From Clostridium beijerinckii HUN142 (GTDB lineage: Bacteria; Bacillota; Clostridia; Clostridiales; Clostridiaceae), in the NCBI RefSeq assembly GCF_000621745.1, contig NZ_JHXK01000005.1, forward strand, positions 186,001 to 250,000: a stretch of DNA of 64,000 nt, in the 5' to 3' direction. A program made the translations under genes and the position numbers. Below are positions 17,749 to 27,158 of the stretch, piece after piece (the stretch's first letter is position 1; each line of letters starts with the position of its first letter). The notes beneath the pieces were generated by a model that was not told the origin of the DNA, did no database searches, and worked only from the letters and a program-made list of their open reading frames with translations.

Positions 17749-19983
17749 TTATGCATTGTTCAAATTTATCCATTGCCCATCAAGGAACAGCATTCCGGTC
17801 TTCATAACACCACCTGCATCGAAATAATAATTTTTACCGTTAATATTCTTCCACCCAGTTATCATTATTCCACTATCACCTAGGTAATACCACGACTTTC
17901 CATTATATAACCATCCTGTCCTCATACTGCCATCATCATTTAAGTAGTACTTATTTCTATCATAAGTCACCCAACCTTTTTGCATTACCCCATGGGCATC
18001 CATAAGGAACCACTTACCTTTATATTGAGCCCAGTCTGTTTGCATTTCTCCAAAATTGTTAAAGTAATACCATTTACCATCATAAGTAGCCCACGTATTT
18101 ACTCGCATAGCTCCGTTAGCTTCAAGATAATACCAATATCCTTTATCATAAAACCAACCTGTTTGCATGATACCATCTTTATTTAAATAATACCAATTAC
18201 CAGAATCCTGTATCCATCCAGTTTGCATATATCCATTTATGTCTAGGAAATACCATTGATTATCATACTTAACCCATTGATTTTTAATTTGCATACCTGC
18301 TGCATTATAGAATGTCCAATTTCCTCCAACAAGTACCCACTGGTTAGTTCCTTCTATATCTCCTCTAATTACACTTAACTTATAAGTAGTCGTTGTTTTT
18401 CCATCTTCAGCAGTTACTTCAACAACTACAAGGTTTGCTCCTATATCAAGTTTTATGTAATCAGATTGTCCATTAGTATACTCTTTACCATTTATCTTAA
18501 TCTTTGCTTTGTCATTTTGTGAAGAATATGATACTCTTACCTTTTCAATATTTCTTGCAACTTTAACACTATATAGGTAATTTTCCGGATCAAATTTTGG
18601 TGACATTGTTCCATCGGTTACAGAAAGACTAGCTAAATTAACATTATCCTTAGAATATCTTCTTGTAACATTTAGTACATAAGTACTACTATTTCCCTTA
18701 GCATCTGTAACTTTTACATTTATTACATTTCCACCTTCGTCTAAACTTATATATGGAGAAGTTGCTCCACTTGGCACCTTCTTCCCATTGACAGTAATAG
18801 TTGCATTAGCATCTTCAGCTGTCGGAGTTATTCCTACTGATGTAATATTATTATTAACTATTGCAGAATACTCATATATGCCTTTATTAAATGCTGGAGT
18901 AAGAGTTCCTGAAGTCAGCGTTAAAGCTGTAAGATTAGAACTTCTAAATAGTGCCGTTCTAGTTACATTTATAGTATATGTATTTGTATCCCCATTTTTA
19001 GTAGTAATAACAACATTAATCTCATTTTTTCCTTCGTCCAAACTTATATTTTGACTCTTATTTCCACTCTTTACAGTAACACCATTAACTGTAATACTAG
19101 ATGCATTATCAACAGTCGTCGGAGTAAATGAAATATTTGTCTGAGTTGTTGGCACCGTTAATGTGTAATCATAAGTATCAGAATTGAATACTGGTGATAA
19201 CGTCCCAGCTGATGGAACTAATGTTTTTAATTTTGCTTCACCCTTTTTACTGATAATCAATTTATATTGTTTAGATACATTTTGATTTGTTACAGTTATG
19301 CCTATAACATTATCTCCTCCAACTAAATTTACAGTTCCTGTTGTTGAACTACTCCCACCATTGATTGAAAAGTTCATTGGCGTATTATTTGTGCTAATTA
19401 ACTGAATTTTAGCAGTCTTAATAGATGAATCTACATCAGTAAGTGCGTAATTACCATTTGCATCTGTTTCTGTGTATTTTAATTCTTGAGTACTTTGGTT
19501 ATCAAGTGTAACTTTCAAAGTTCCAAACTCAAGTGTTGAATCAGACTCAAACCTCACCTTTATCTTATATGTCTTAGAGATTCCTGTACTATCTTTCATA
19601 ATAACTGTAAGTATAAAATCACTATAATCAGTTATTGAACTGATAGTATAATTTGATCCACCAGTAGTATTTGGTTTACGTTGAATCACCATCTTGTTTG
19701 AGCTACTTTGCGGCGTATCTTGAATACTATATCCGGAATCAGCGGTTAGAGTAAAACTCTCACCTATAGGAAGAAATTCACATACATATCCGTCATTATC
19801 ATTTCCATCAATGTTTTTCGTAACTCCATCTACTCCTCCTATATGAAACTCTAATCCTTTTACTTGAGTTGTATCGGCTGCAACAGCTTTTTTTAAGTTT
19901 CCACTTTGCGCAAATGTAAAAAATACAGTAAAGATTAGTAGGTATGAAATAATTTTCCGAAAGTTAATTTTTTTAGCGCTCAC
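17749..19983 (-). CDS. Secreted protein with cadherin-like beta-sandwich domains and cell-wall-binding repeats
   Basis: This 744-aa protein has a signal peptide (about 1-35), an N-terminal beta domain, then three clear cadherin-like beta-sandwich domains (PF12733 type; about residues 250-545). Each has the pattern LxxLxxSxGTLxPxFxxxxYxYxxxV...ITVNG...ISLDEGxNxIxVxVTxxxGxxxxYxLxVTR, and a more diverged copy precedes them. About nine CW_binding_1 repeats fill residues 548-744. The start is GTG at 19983 with AGGGGGACATATA before it. It is probably a wall-associated surface or matrix protein. Domain order (displayed domains N-terminal, anchor C-terminal) matches the next gene upstream. No catalytic motif was seen. 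Confidence 0.88.
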   Translation of the reverse strand: MSAKKINFRKIISYLLIFTVFFTFAQSGNLKKAVAADTTQVKGLEFHIGGVDGVTKNIDGNDNDGYVCEFLPIGESFTLTADSGYSIQDTPQSSSNKMVIQRKPNTTGGSNYTISSITDYSDFILTVIMKDSTGISKTYKIKVRFESDSTLEFGTLKVTLDNQSTQELKYTETDANGNYALTDVDSSIKTAKIQLISTNNTPMNFSINGGSSSTTGTVNLVGGDNVIGITVTNQNVSKQYKLIISKKGEAKLKTLVPSAGTLSPVFNSDTYDYTLTVPTTQTNISFTPTTVDNASSITVNGVTVKSGNKSQNISLDEGKNEINVVITTKNGDTNTYTINVTRTALFRSSNLTALTLTSGTLTPAFNKGIYEYSAIVNNNITSVGITPTAEDANATITVNGKKVPSGATSPYISLDEGGNVINVKVTDAKGNSSTYVLNVTRRYSKDNVNLASLSVTDGTMSPKFDPENYLYSVKVARNIEKVRVSYSSQNDKAKIKINGKEYTNGQSDYIKLDIGANLVVVEVTAEDGKTTTTYKLSVIRGDIEGTNQWVLVGGNWTFYNAAGMQIKNQWVKYDNQWYFLDINGYMQTGWIQDSGNWYYLNKDGIMQTGWFYDKGYWYYLEANGAMRVNTWATYDGKWYYFNNFGEMQTDWAQYKGKWFLMDAHGVMQKGWVTYDRNKYYLNDDGSMRTGWLYNGKSWYYLGDSGIMITGWKNINGKNYYFDAGGVMKTGMLFLDGQWINLNNA

Positions 19984-20270
19984 TATATGTCCCCCTATCT
20001 TATGTTTGTTATAATATATTTCAATCCTTTTTAGGAATTTCTACATATTAAGTACTTTTACTTAATCCATGTAGATTTCTTATCTTAATATATAAATTAT
20101 CGATTACTTTTTCAAATCCTTTAAACATAAATGCTTATTGACTTTTTTCTAATATATTATACAAATTTCCTTGGAAATATTGGTTCCTTTTTAAGTTTTT
20201 TTGTAGTTTATTGCATACTTAGTATTTTTTATAATAATTCTTTATTTTCATAAATCTATTAGAAATAATT

Positions 20271-21692
20271 TTATCCAAAGTTAACAGAACCATCTTCATT
20301 GAAATTATACATATACCCATCAATTATCAGAGTGCTAGTCCTCATTGTTCCATCTTCATTAAGATAGTAGTACTTGTCATCTTTATAAAGCCATCCACAT
20401 CTCATATTTCCCACATAATTTAAGTAGTACCAACGACTATTCCAATATAGCCATTCTCCAGATTTCATACTTCCATCAGGATTCATGAAATACCACTGAC
20501 CATTATCGTAAATCCATCCAGTACACATGGATCCAGAAGAATCCAAGTAGTACCATCGCTTTCCATAATATATCCACCCGGTTTCCATAGCGCCACTAGA
20601 ATTTAAAAAATACCAATGATTTTTGCTAACTATCCATCCAGTTGTCATTGTGCCATCTTTTCTTAAGTAATACCACTTACCATCTCTTTGCACCCATCCA
20701 ACTCTCATATCCCCATCATTATCCAACAGATACCAATTATCTTTATACTCCAACCATCCTGTATACATTTCTCCATTTGGCTTTAAATAGTACCATGTCC
20801 CATCTTCTTCTATCCAGCCGGTTTGCATATTCCCTCTACTATTAAAATGGAAATAGCTTTTATATTTATCATCATAAAACCAAGTATCTTTCAAGGAATT
20901 TCCAAGAGAATCATTATATCTCCATCTTCCATTTACTATTATCCATTGATTCGGTTTAATAACTGCATTAATTGAATCCGACACATTTGGAGTAACAGGA
21001 ATACCTAGATAAATATTCAATGTATAGGCTCCTACTCTTTGAGTATCTTCATCTTTTAATCCTATATTTATTGTGTATTTGCCAATTCCATTAAATCTTG
21101 CTTTAATGGAATTGGTATCATCTAGCTTCTTACCGTTAGCAGTAATTGTATAATTTCCTTCGTCAGTTATTGCTTGAAGTTCTACTATATCTGTTCCATC
21201 ATCCAACTCTATATCATATGAGTTAATAGCTTTGTTAAATCCAATGCTACTGTCATTTATATTTATATCTTTCAAGTAAACAGCATCTTTTCCGCCTCTA
21301 TATACATAAACCGTATATACAGATTTGCTTTTAGTTTTATCATCAGATACTTCTATTTCAATTTTATTTTTACCTTGATCCAAGCTTATATTTTCTTTAT
21401 AGTTATCATCCTTAGTTACCACTTGACCATTTATTTTCACTTTATCATCCGGATCATCCGGCTTTGCTTTTATAAAAGCCTCTTCTGTATCCTTATCAAC
21501 ATCTACAACATAAGTATATATGTCATCTTTAAAATCTATATCGTTTCCTTCACTTAAATAAATATTTTTTAGCGAAGGTTTTTCCTCTGCGTAAACCTTT
21601 GTATCCATTATGTTTAAACAATTTGGTTTTGCAACTAAAAACGTATTAATAATAAACAATGCCGTAATTATTTTTTTTAATTTCTTACTCAT
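20271..21692 (-). CDS. Secreted protein with two cadherin-like domains and ten cell-wall-binding repeats
   Basis: This 473-aa protein has a signal peptide (about 1-35, KVYAEE), two cadherin-like beta-sandwich domains (about 38-135 and 136-230, with YTYVVDVD...VKINGQVV...ISLDQGKNKIEIEV) and about ten CW_binding_1 repeats (245-473). It is a shorter relative of the 744-aa protein downstream. AAGGTAGC lies before ATG 21692, a weaker ribosome site than its neighbours. No clear terminator follows it within the gap of about 290 bases to the next start, so read-through is possible. Its role is inferred only from architecture: non-covalent wall attachment. Confidence 0.87.
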   Translation of the reverse strand: MSKKLKKIITALFIINTFLVAKPNCLNIMDTKVYAEEKPSLKNIYLSEGNDIDFKDDIYTYVVDVDKDTEEAFIKAKPDDPDDKVKINGQVVTKDDNYKENISLDQGKNKIEIEVSDDKTKSKSVYTVYVYRGGKDAVYLKDININDSSIGFNKAINSYDIELDDGTDIVELQAITDEGNYTITANGKKLDDTNSIKARFNGIGKYTINIGLKDEDTQRVGAYTLNIYLGIPVTPNVSDSINAVIKPNQWIIVNGRWRYNDSLGNSLKDTWFYDDKYKSYFHFNSRGNMQTGWIEEDGTWYYLKPNGEMYTGWLEYKDNWYLLDNDGDMRVGWVQRDGKWYYLRKDGTMTTGWIVSKNHWYFLNSSGAMETGWIYYGKRWYYLDSSGSMCTGWIYDNGQWYFMNPDGSMKSGEWLYWNSRWYYLNYVGNMRCGWLYKDDKYYYLNEDGTMRTSTLIIDGYMYNFNEDGSVNFG

Positions 21693-22432
21693 TCTGCTAC
21701 CTTACATTATGCCTAATACTTGTACTAAAACAATTTTGTAAAATCAAAATTATGATAAAATAAGTACAACTTTAGGCTACAACCCCTTTTCCAAAAATAT
21801 CATTATTATAAATTCTATTTTCCCTTGTACCAATAATGTTATCATTATTAGACTCTACTGTAAACTTAAGGAGACTCCAAAAAATCTTAATTTTATATTA
21901 ATTTTCTCTAAATAAAATAACAATATTATATAATAAAAAGACAAATAAGCCTTTCACTAGTTTTATTTTTCTAATCTAATATTCTCAAATATATAATGAC
22001 ATGCCTAAAATTTTATAAACTAAAACCTTCAGCATTCGAAAAGTCTATAATTTCCTCCTATACAGTAGCAAAATCGTAGGCGATTGTAAATCCATGGACT
22101 TTTTATGCATTTGCCTTTTAGAAAGCAGATTATAGGAATATAGTAAGCGAATATATTTTCTTTTAAAAGATAACCTTCTAAATCAGCCTTTCTCATAATT
22201 TATACCCACAAGAAGCACAATGTTCGCAATTGTCCAACAATATAATTTTCTAGAAAATAAAAAAAGCAGCCTATAATGATTTAAAAATCAATTATAAGCA
22301 ACTTTCTTTAATTATTTATAGACTCTACAAAGTCTTAAAATCTATAATTTCATTACTTGCATTCCCATATTTAGATAATACTTTAAATGTAAGTTTTTTA
22401 TCTTTAGTTTAACGTATTAGTAGCTGTAATTA
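21693..22432. other. Long intergenic stretch upstream of the 473-aa gene
   Basis: These 740 AT-rich bases hold the terminator of the paralogue B gene (22266-22298) and presumably the promoter of the 473-aa gene. A TAGGAGGA ribosome-site-like sequence on the minus strand near 22055 is not followed by a usable start codon. The phrase TCTATAATTTC occurs near both 22045 and 22342. I see no gene. Confidence 0.4.
22266..22298 (-). terminator. Probable terminator for paralogue B
   Basis: CTATAATGATT (22271-22281) pairs with AATCAATTATAAG (22286-22298) allowing one bulge. On the minus strand GCTGC and a run of seven T follow. It lies about 135 bases after the stop codon. Confidence 0.6.
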
Positions 22433-24112
22433 TTACTTAACCCAAGCTCCTGATGCACCTAATTTGTATCCATCAACAGTTGTATTAGCTAACATAGCTC
22501 CTGATCCATTTAAGTAGTACCAAGTTCCATTGTCATTTAACCAACCAGTAGCCATAGCTCCTGATCCATTTAAGTAGTACCAAGTTCCATTGTCATTTAA
22601 CCAACCTGTTTTCATTGCTCCTGATGATTGTAAGTAGTACCAAGTCGATCCATCTTTAGTCCAACCAGTAGCCATTACACCATCAGCTTTGATGTAGTAC
22701 CAAACTCCGCCATCTTGAACCCATTGTCCCTTTACTTGAGTTCCATCAGTGTTGTAGAATGTCCAACCTGAAGCTGTATTAACCCATCCTTTATTTGTAA
22801 CTGGAGTTGGATCACCTGGAGTTGTAGTAGTTTTGCTAACTGTAGCATATCCATCTTCTCCATCTTTCCAAGCAACTAAGTTGTTTGAGTTGTATACTTC
22901 TAAAGTATCAAATGATCTATCAACAGTATAAACAACTTGGAAGTCTGTTCCATCAAATTTATAGATTTTTCCGTTATTTAATGCCCAAACATTTCCATCA
23001 ACATCTTCTGATACAGCTGCCTTTGAAGCGATATCTTGGTCTTCCTTAATATCTTTTTCTGCTAAGTAAACATCAAATTTAGTGTCTTTATTAGCTGCAA
23101 TAATTGGAGTATCTAATGTAACTTTATCTTTCTTTAATTTAATAGTATTTATAGTAACCTTTTCGCCATCGTTTTTAATAGCATAAACAACTCCGTTTAC
23201 TACTCTGAATGATGTGTCAGCAGCATTTATTATAGCTGCGTCTGCATTATCAGCATCATCTGATTTATAAGCAGAAGTAACTTCATATGATGTTACTTCT
23301 TTTGGAATGTATGCTTCACTTTCTTGCTCTCCTTGTGCTTTAGATATCTTTTGGATATAAGTTGCACTAGCATTGCTTCCAGTTCCTGTAATATTAACTG
23401 TTATTAATCTATAGATATAATCTTTATCTTGACCTATTTCTTTAGTCTTAGACTGATCTATATTTACAACAACATTATTTCCTGAATCTGCTTCACCAAA
23501 CTTTTCAACCTTTATTGTTTTTGTTCCATTGTTAACGTAGATATTTGCTGTTACATCTGTATCTAGATATTTCCCAGAATTATTTACATAACCATGTAAT
23601 TTAGCTGATCCACTTGTAGTTGCTTCATATGTATACCAAGTTTCTCCGAATTGATTTGAATTGATTTCTTTAATGTCATTATCTCCAAATGCAGTTATGC
23701 TAGAATATCTATCAGTTTTGCTTAAAGTTGTTTTTAACTTAGTTTTGATATAATCTGTATTATCTGATGCAGTATCATCTACTTCTTTACCTGTTGATAA
23801 GTCAACTAAATATTCATCATTTCCATCTTTTACATTAGCATACTTATCGCCATATTTATCCATGCTATCGATATTTATGTCTTCTACTAACTTGTCCTTA
23901 TCTCCATCATTGTAATAAAGACCATTTTGATCATCATCTGTTCTATAACCTTCATAAAGATATTTTCCACCATCAAAAGCTATAGCTCTTTCAATAGTTC
24001 CTTCTTTTGTTTCTAAGTTAGTAGTAGCAGTTGCTGCACTTGCAGGTACTATTGAAATAATAGCAGCTGCAGCTACTAGTAACGATGTTGCTTTAGTCAT
24101 TCTTTTTATCAT
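22433..24112 (-). CDS. Secreted cell-wall-binding repeat protein, 559-aa paralogue B
   Basis: It is the same length and layout as the 559-aa paralogue A at 3475: signal peptide 1-27, unrecognised acidic domain 30-430, six CW_binding_1 repeats to the end. Substitutions between the two are scattered through the N-terminal domain (for example KSTLDTAIVEANKAT versus KVTLDTPIIAANKDT). The last 120 residues are the same except WIR/WVK, although the codons show synonymous changes, so the repeat region is conserved by selection or older conversion rather than by a very recent copy event. It has AGGAGG before the ATG and a good promoter upstream. The pair lies in inverted orientation around the surface island. 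Function unknown; likely an abundant surface protein. Confidence 0.88.
   Translation of the reverse strand: MIKRMTKATSLLVAAAAIISIVPASAATATTNLETKEGTIERAIAFDGGKYLYEGYRTDDDQNGLYYNDGDKDKLVEDINIDSMDKYGDKYANVKDGNDEYLVDLSTGKEVDDTASDNTDYIKTKLKTTLSKTDRYSSITAFGDNDIKEINSNQFGETWYTYEATTSGSAKLHGYVNNSGKYLDTDVTANIYVNNGTKTIKVEKFGEADSGNNVVVNIDQSKTKEIGQDKDYIYRLITVNITGTGSNASATYIQKISKAQGEQESEAYIPKEVTSYEVTSAYKSDDADNADAAIINAADTSFRVVNGVVYAIKNDGEKVTINTIKLKKDKVTLDTPIIAANKDTKFDVYLAEKDIKEDQDIASKAAVSEDVDGNVWALNNGKIYKFDGTDFQVVYTVDRSFDTLEVYNSNNLVAWKDGEDGYATVSKTTTTPGDPTPVTNKGWVNTASGWTFYNTDGTQVKGQWVQDGGVWYYIKADGVMATGWTKDGSTWYYLQSSGAMKTGWLNDNGTWYYLNGSGAMATGWLNDNGTWYYLNGSGAMLANTTVDGYKLGASGAWVK
22501..22620 (-). repeat. Tandem 60-bp cell-wall-binding repeat units in paralogue B
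   Basis: The 60-base units beginning at 22501 and 22561 are identical over about their first 46 bases. They match the tandem units of paralogue A in opposite orientation. Confidence 0.8.
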
Positions 24113-24213
24113 TTGTATATTCCTCCTAGAGTTTCATTTTTTGGTTTATTAATAATTTATTAGTTTAATAATAATATCTTGGTTAAAAAATATTATTTTG
24201 GTTTACGAATATT

Positions 24214-24242
24214 ATTATAGCAACTTTATTTATGCTTGTCTA
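24214..24242 (-). promoter_or_regulatory. Promoter of paralogue B
   Basis: On the minus strand TAGACA (24242-24237) and TATAAT (24219-24214) are separated by exactly 17 bases, a good sigma-A type promoter. It predicts a leader of roughly 95 bases before ATG 24112. Confidence 0.65.
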
Positions 24243-25118
24243 CGTCTTTTTGTATTTATTTGGAGGTTTTTGTCGATATTCTTTAATAAAATATTAGTAT
24301 TTGCTGAAATTTATTCTTTTCATGTTAAATAATATACTTAATTGTAAAATTAAGGACTAACATTCTGCATAATTTCTTTAATAATATACCAATATTTGAG
24401 TTATACTTATGCAAATCTCCAATTAATTGTCTTCATATATAAGTTACTTGGTAGTAATTTATAATTAACATAATCATTATATATGAAAACAAGCTACAAA
24501 AGCGTGACTTTAAAGCTTTCCCTTATGATGCTAAAAACTTTACCCGTATCTTTATTATAATTGAATTTCCTTAACAATTCCTGAATTATTTTAAATTATA
24601 ACCTGAAAACTCATGGAACTAGAGTAATATAAATTCATTAATTCCACTTGCACATAATAAAATACAAAATTCGACATATCACTTTCTAATTTATGATCTC
24701 CTATACTTATAGCCGTCCATAAATATAAATTCATTAAGGCCTTGGATAAAACATTCTTCAACATATCTAATAAAAATACTTTTATTACTAAAATCACATT
24801 TCTACTTTCTAAATACAGCACTCGTTTGATAAAGACATCTTGTTTAAAATAGAGAAGACTATCTTTTAAGCATACTAGTAAAAAATATAGGTTATGCACC
24901 TACCCCATACTAAGCGCATAACCTATATTCTTTATTTTATTTAATTGTATGTACATATAAACAATATATAACTTAGACTTATGTTATAACTTACCCAAAC
25001 TATAAATACTGTAATTCTATTTCACTCATCGCCCATCAGAAAATAAATAATCAAACTACCTTCTTATTAATAAATACTATTGGTAGCTTCGAGGCTATTA
25101 TTTTCTCTTTAATTATCT
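24243..25118. other. Gene-free stretch between paralogue B and the ABC transporter gene
   Basis: About 880 AT-rich bases hold only the terminator at 24884-24929. A 102-codon minus-strand open frame (24591-24899) starts inside that terminator, has no proper ribosome site and encodes an unlikely low-complexity sequence, so I do not call it a gene. Confidence 0.5.
24884..24929 (-). terminator. Terminator of the exopolysaccharide operon
   Basis: AATATAGGTTATGC (24884-24897) pairs perfectly with GCATAACCTATATT (24916-24929). TTTTTT follows on the minus strand. It lies about 190 bases after the last gene of the long operon. Confidence 0.88.
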
Positions 25119-27086
25119 TTATTCTCTCCTTAGTGATTCTACCGGATCCAACCTTGCAGCTTTATTTGCTGGTAACAAACCTGCTAGAGTACTTATTACA
25201 ATACTTACAACCACTCCAAGTATTGCGTATTCTCTTTTTATTAAAACTACACTCACTCCAAATAGCTTATTCGACATAAGATTTATCCCTCTCATAATAA
25301 GATATGCGCCTATTAATCCTAGTGCACCACTAAAAAATCCTATTAAAAAAGCCTCAGAAACAAAAATTCTGCGTATGTCTTTTGCTCTGGCTCCAATTGC
25401 TTTTATTATCCCTATTTCTTTTGTTCTTTCTACAACACTTATATACATAACAACTATTATCATGATTGCTGACACAATTAAAGATATTGCTGCAATTCCA
25501 GATAGTACATATGTCAATATATCTATCATTTGATTAAACATAGATGCCATTTGTTCCTGAGATGATTGTGAATAACCAAGTTCATTAACCCTTTGTTTGA
25601 TTTGAGGAGTATATTTGCTATTTGTTGTGTTAACATAAACTACATTAGGCTTCAATTTATAGCCATTATCTGAGTATAACTTTTCTAAATCCGAATAATT
25701 TAAAAAAGCAGATTTCATGTTTGCAGTTAAATCTCCACTTGTTGTAGTATAAACGCCACTTATAGTAAAATCTCTATTTAAAATCTTTTGGTTAGCAAGT
25801 ATTCGCAAATTTACCTTTTGACCGATAATATCTTTACCCAAATTATTGCTTAAGGCTTTATTAATTAATATTTCTCCGGCTTTTGGTAATGTTCCAGTTT
25901 CAACATTATAAGCCGTTATATTTGAAGATATTGTTGAAACATTCATCAAATTATTAGTTTTATTATTATATACTAACGAATTTGCTCCAAGAGAAATTAT
26001 ATTATAACCTCTTTCTACAGAAGATACATTTTCTATTTTTGATAATGTATCAATATCACTTTCTTCAAATGGTTTAGTAGAATTAACATCCGGTTTCTGA
26101 ACTGTTGTGACATCTAAATTTATATTCTCATCTTCTTCACTAGGCATATTAACTTCTATTACTAATGGGTTTACATAATTGTTCATAGTCTTATTAAAAT
26201 AAGATTTCACCCCATTACCTAAAGACAACATTAAAATTATGCTCATTATTCCTATACTTCCACCTAAAGAAACAAGTATATTACGAGGAAGTTTTTCTTT
26301 CATATTAACAAGTGCTAATTTCACAGATGATGTTATACTCAAATTTTGTTTTTGCTTTCTAATATTATCTTGTTTTTCTGTAGTAATTTCATTATTTAAT
26401 TCTTTCACCTTGTTATCATCAATGATCTCTCCATCTGATATCTTAATTATTCTGCTTGAAGCGGATGCTACTCTTTCAGAATGAGTAACCATAATTACTA
26501 GTTTCCCTTTTCTAGCAATATCCTTCATTATTTCTAAAACTTGAATTGTAGTTTTTGAGTCTAGACTGCCTGTAGGTTCATCAGCAATAATTATTTCAGG
26601 ATTATTAATTAAAGCTCTAGCTATTGCAACTCTTTGCTTCTGACCACCTGACAATTGGCTTGGTTTCTTACTTATATGATCTTCTAAACCTAAATCTGCT
26701 AATATTTCTCTTGCACGTTTCAATCGTTCCTTTTTTCTAACATTAGATAGCGTCATTGCAATTGTAACATTATCCAATACAGATAGATGACCGATTAAAT
26801 TAAAACTTTGAAAAATAAATCCCACTTCATTTTTTCTATATTTATCAAGTTCTTTTCTTCTTAACTTTTTAATATCTCTTCCATTTACAAATAATCCACC
26901 TAAGAAATCAGAATCCAATCCACCAATTAAATTCATTAGAGTAGACTTACCACTTCCTGATTCCCCTATAATCGAAACTAGTTCTCCAGTATTAAATGAT
27001 AAATTAACATTATTTAATACATGAAATTTATCATTATCTTTTAATCTATAATACTTATTAATATTTCTCAACTCTAATAAAGCCAT
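25119..27086 (-). CDS. MacB-like ABC transporter: ATPase fused to FtsX-type permease
   Basis: I place the start at ATG 27086 (MALLELRN...), which has AAGGAG upstream; an ATG ten codons earlier has none. The 655-aa protein begins with an ABC ATPase (Walker A GESGSGKST at 41-49, signature LSGGQKQRVAIARAL, Walker B IIIADEPTGS). After a charged linker come one membrane helix (about residue 270), a large extracytoplasmic MacB_PCD-like domain and three C-terminal helices of the FtsX fold. Such proteins work as dimers in mechanotransmission or in export of peptides and lipids. It is the last gene of the polysaccharide operon, 72 bases after wzx, with no membrane-fusion partner nearby. Its substrate is unknown. 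Confidence 0.9.
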   Translation of the reverse strand: MALLELRNINKYYRLKDNDKFHVLNNVNLSFNTGELVSIIGESGSGKSTLMNLIGGLDSDFLGGLFVNGRDIKKLRRKELDKYRKNEVGFIFQSFNLIGHLSVLDNVTIAMTLSNVRKKERLKRAREILADLGLEDHISKKPSQLSGGQKQRVAIARALINNPEIIIADEPTGSLDSKTTIQVLEIMKDIARKGKLVIMVTHSERVASASSRIIKISDGEIIDDNKVKELNNEITTEKQDNIRKQKQNLSITSSVKLALVNMKEKLPRNILVSLGGSIGIMSIILMLSLGNGVKSYFNKTMNNYVNPLVIEVNMPSEEDENINLDVTTVQKPDVNSTKPFEESDIDTLSKIENVSSVERGYNIISLGANSLVYNNKTNNLMNVSTISSNITAYNVETGTLPKAGEILINKALSNNLGKDIIGQKVNLRILANQKILNRDFTISGVYTTTSGDLTANMKSAFLNYSDLEKLYSDNGYKLKPNVVYVNTTNSKYTPQIKQRVNELGYSQSSQEQMASMFNQMIDILTYVLSGIAAISLIVSAIMIIVVMYISVVERTKEIGIIKAIGARAKDIRRIFVSEAFLIGFFSGALGLIGAYLIMRGINLMSNKLFGVSVVLIKREYAILGVVVSIVISTLAGLLPANKAARLDPVESLRRE

Positions 27087-27158
27087 TTTTCGTATACTCC
27101 TTGTTGATTTTATCATTAATTCAATTGTATTATTTCCAATAAAACAATGATTTCAATT

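Noticed and set aside
24591..24899. 102-codon open frame on the minus strand
   Set aside because: It starts inside the terminator hairpin at 24884-24929, has no ribosome site, and its composition (Leu/Val/Tyr/Phe-rich) fits chance translation of AT-rich DNA.
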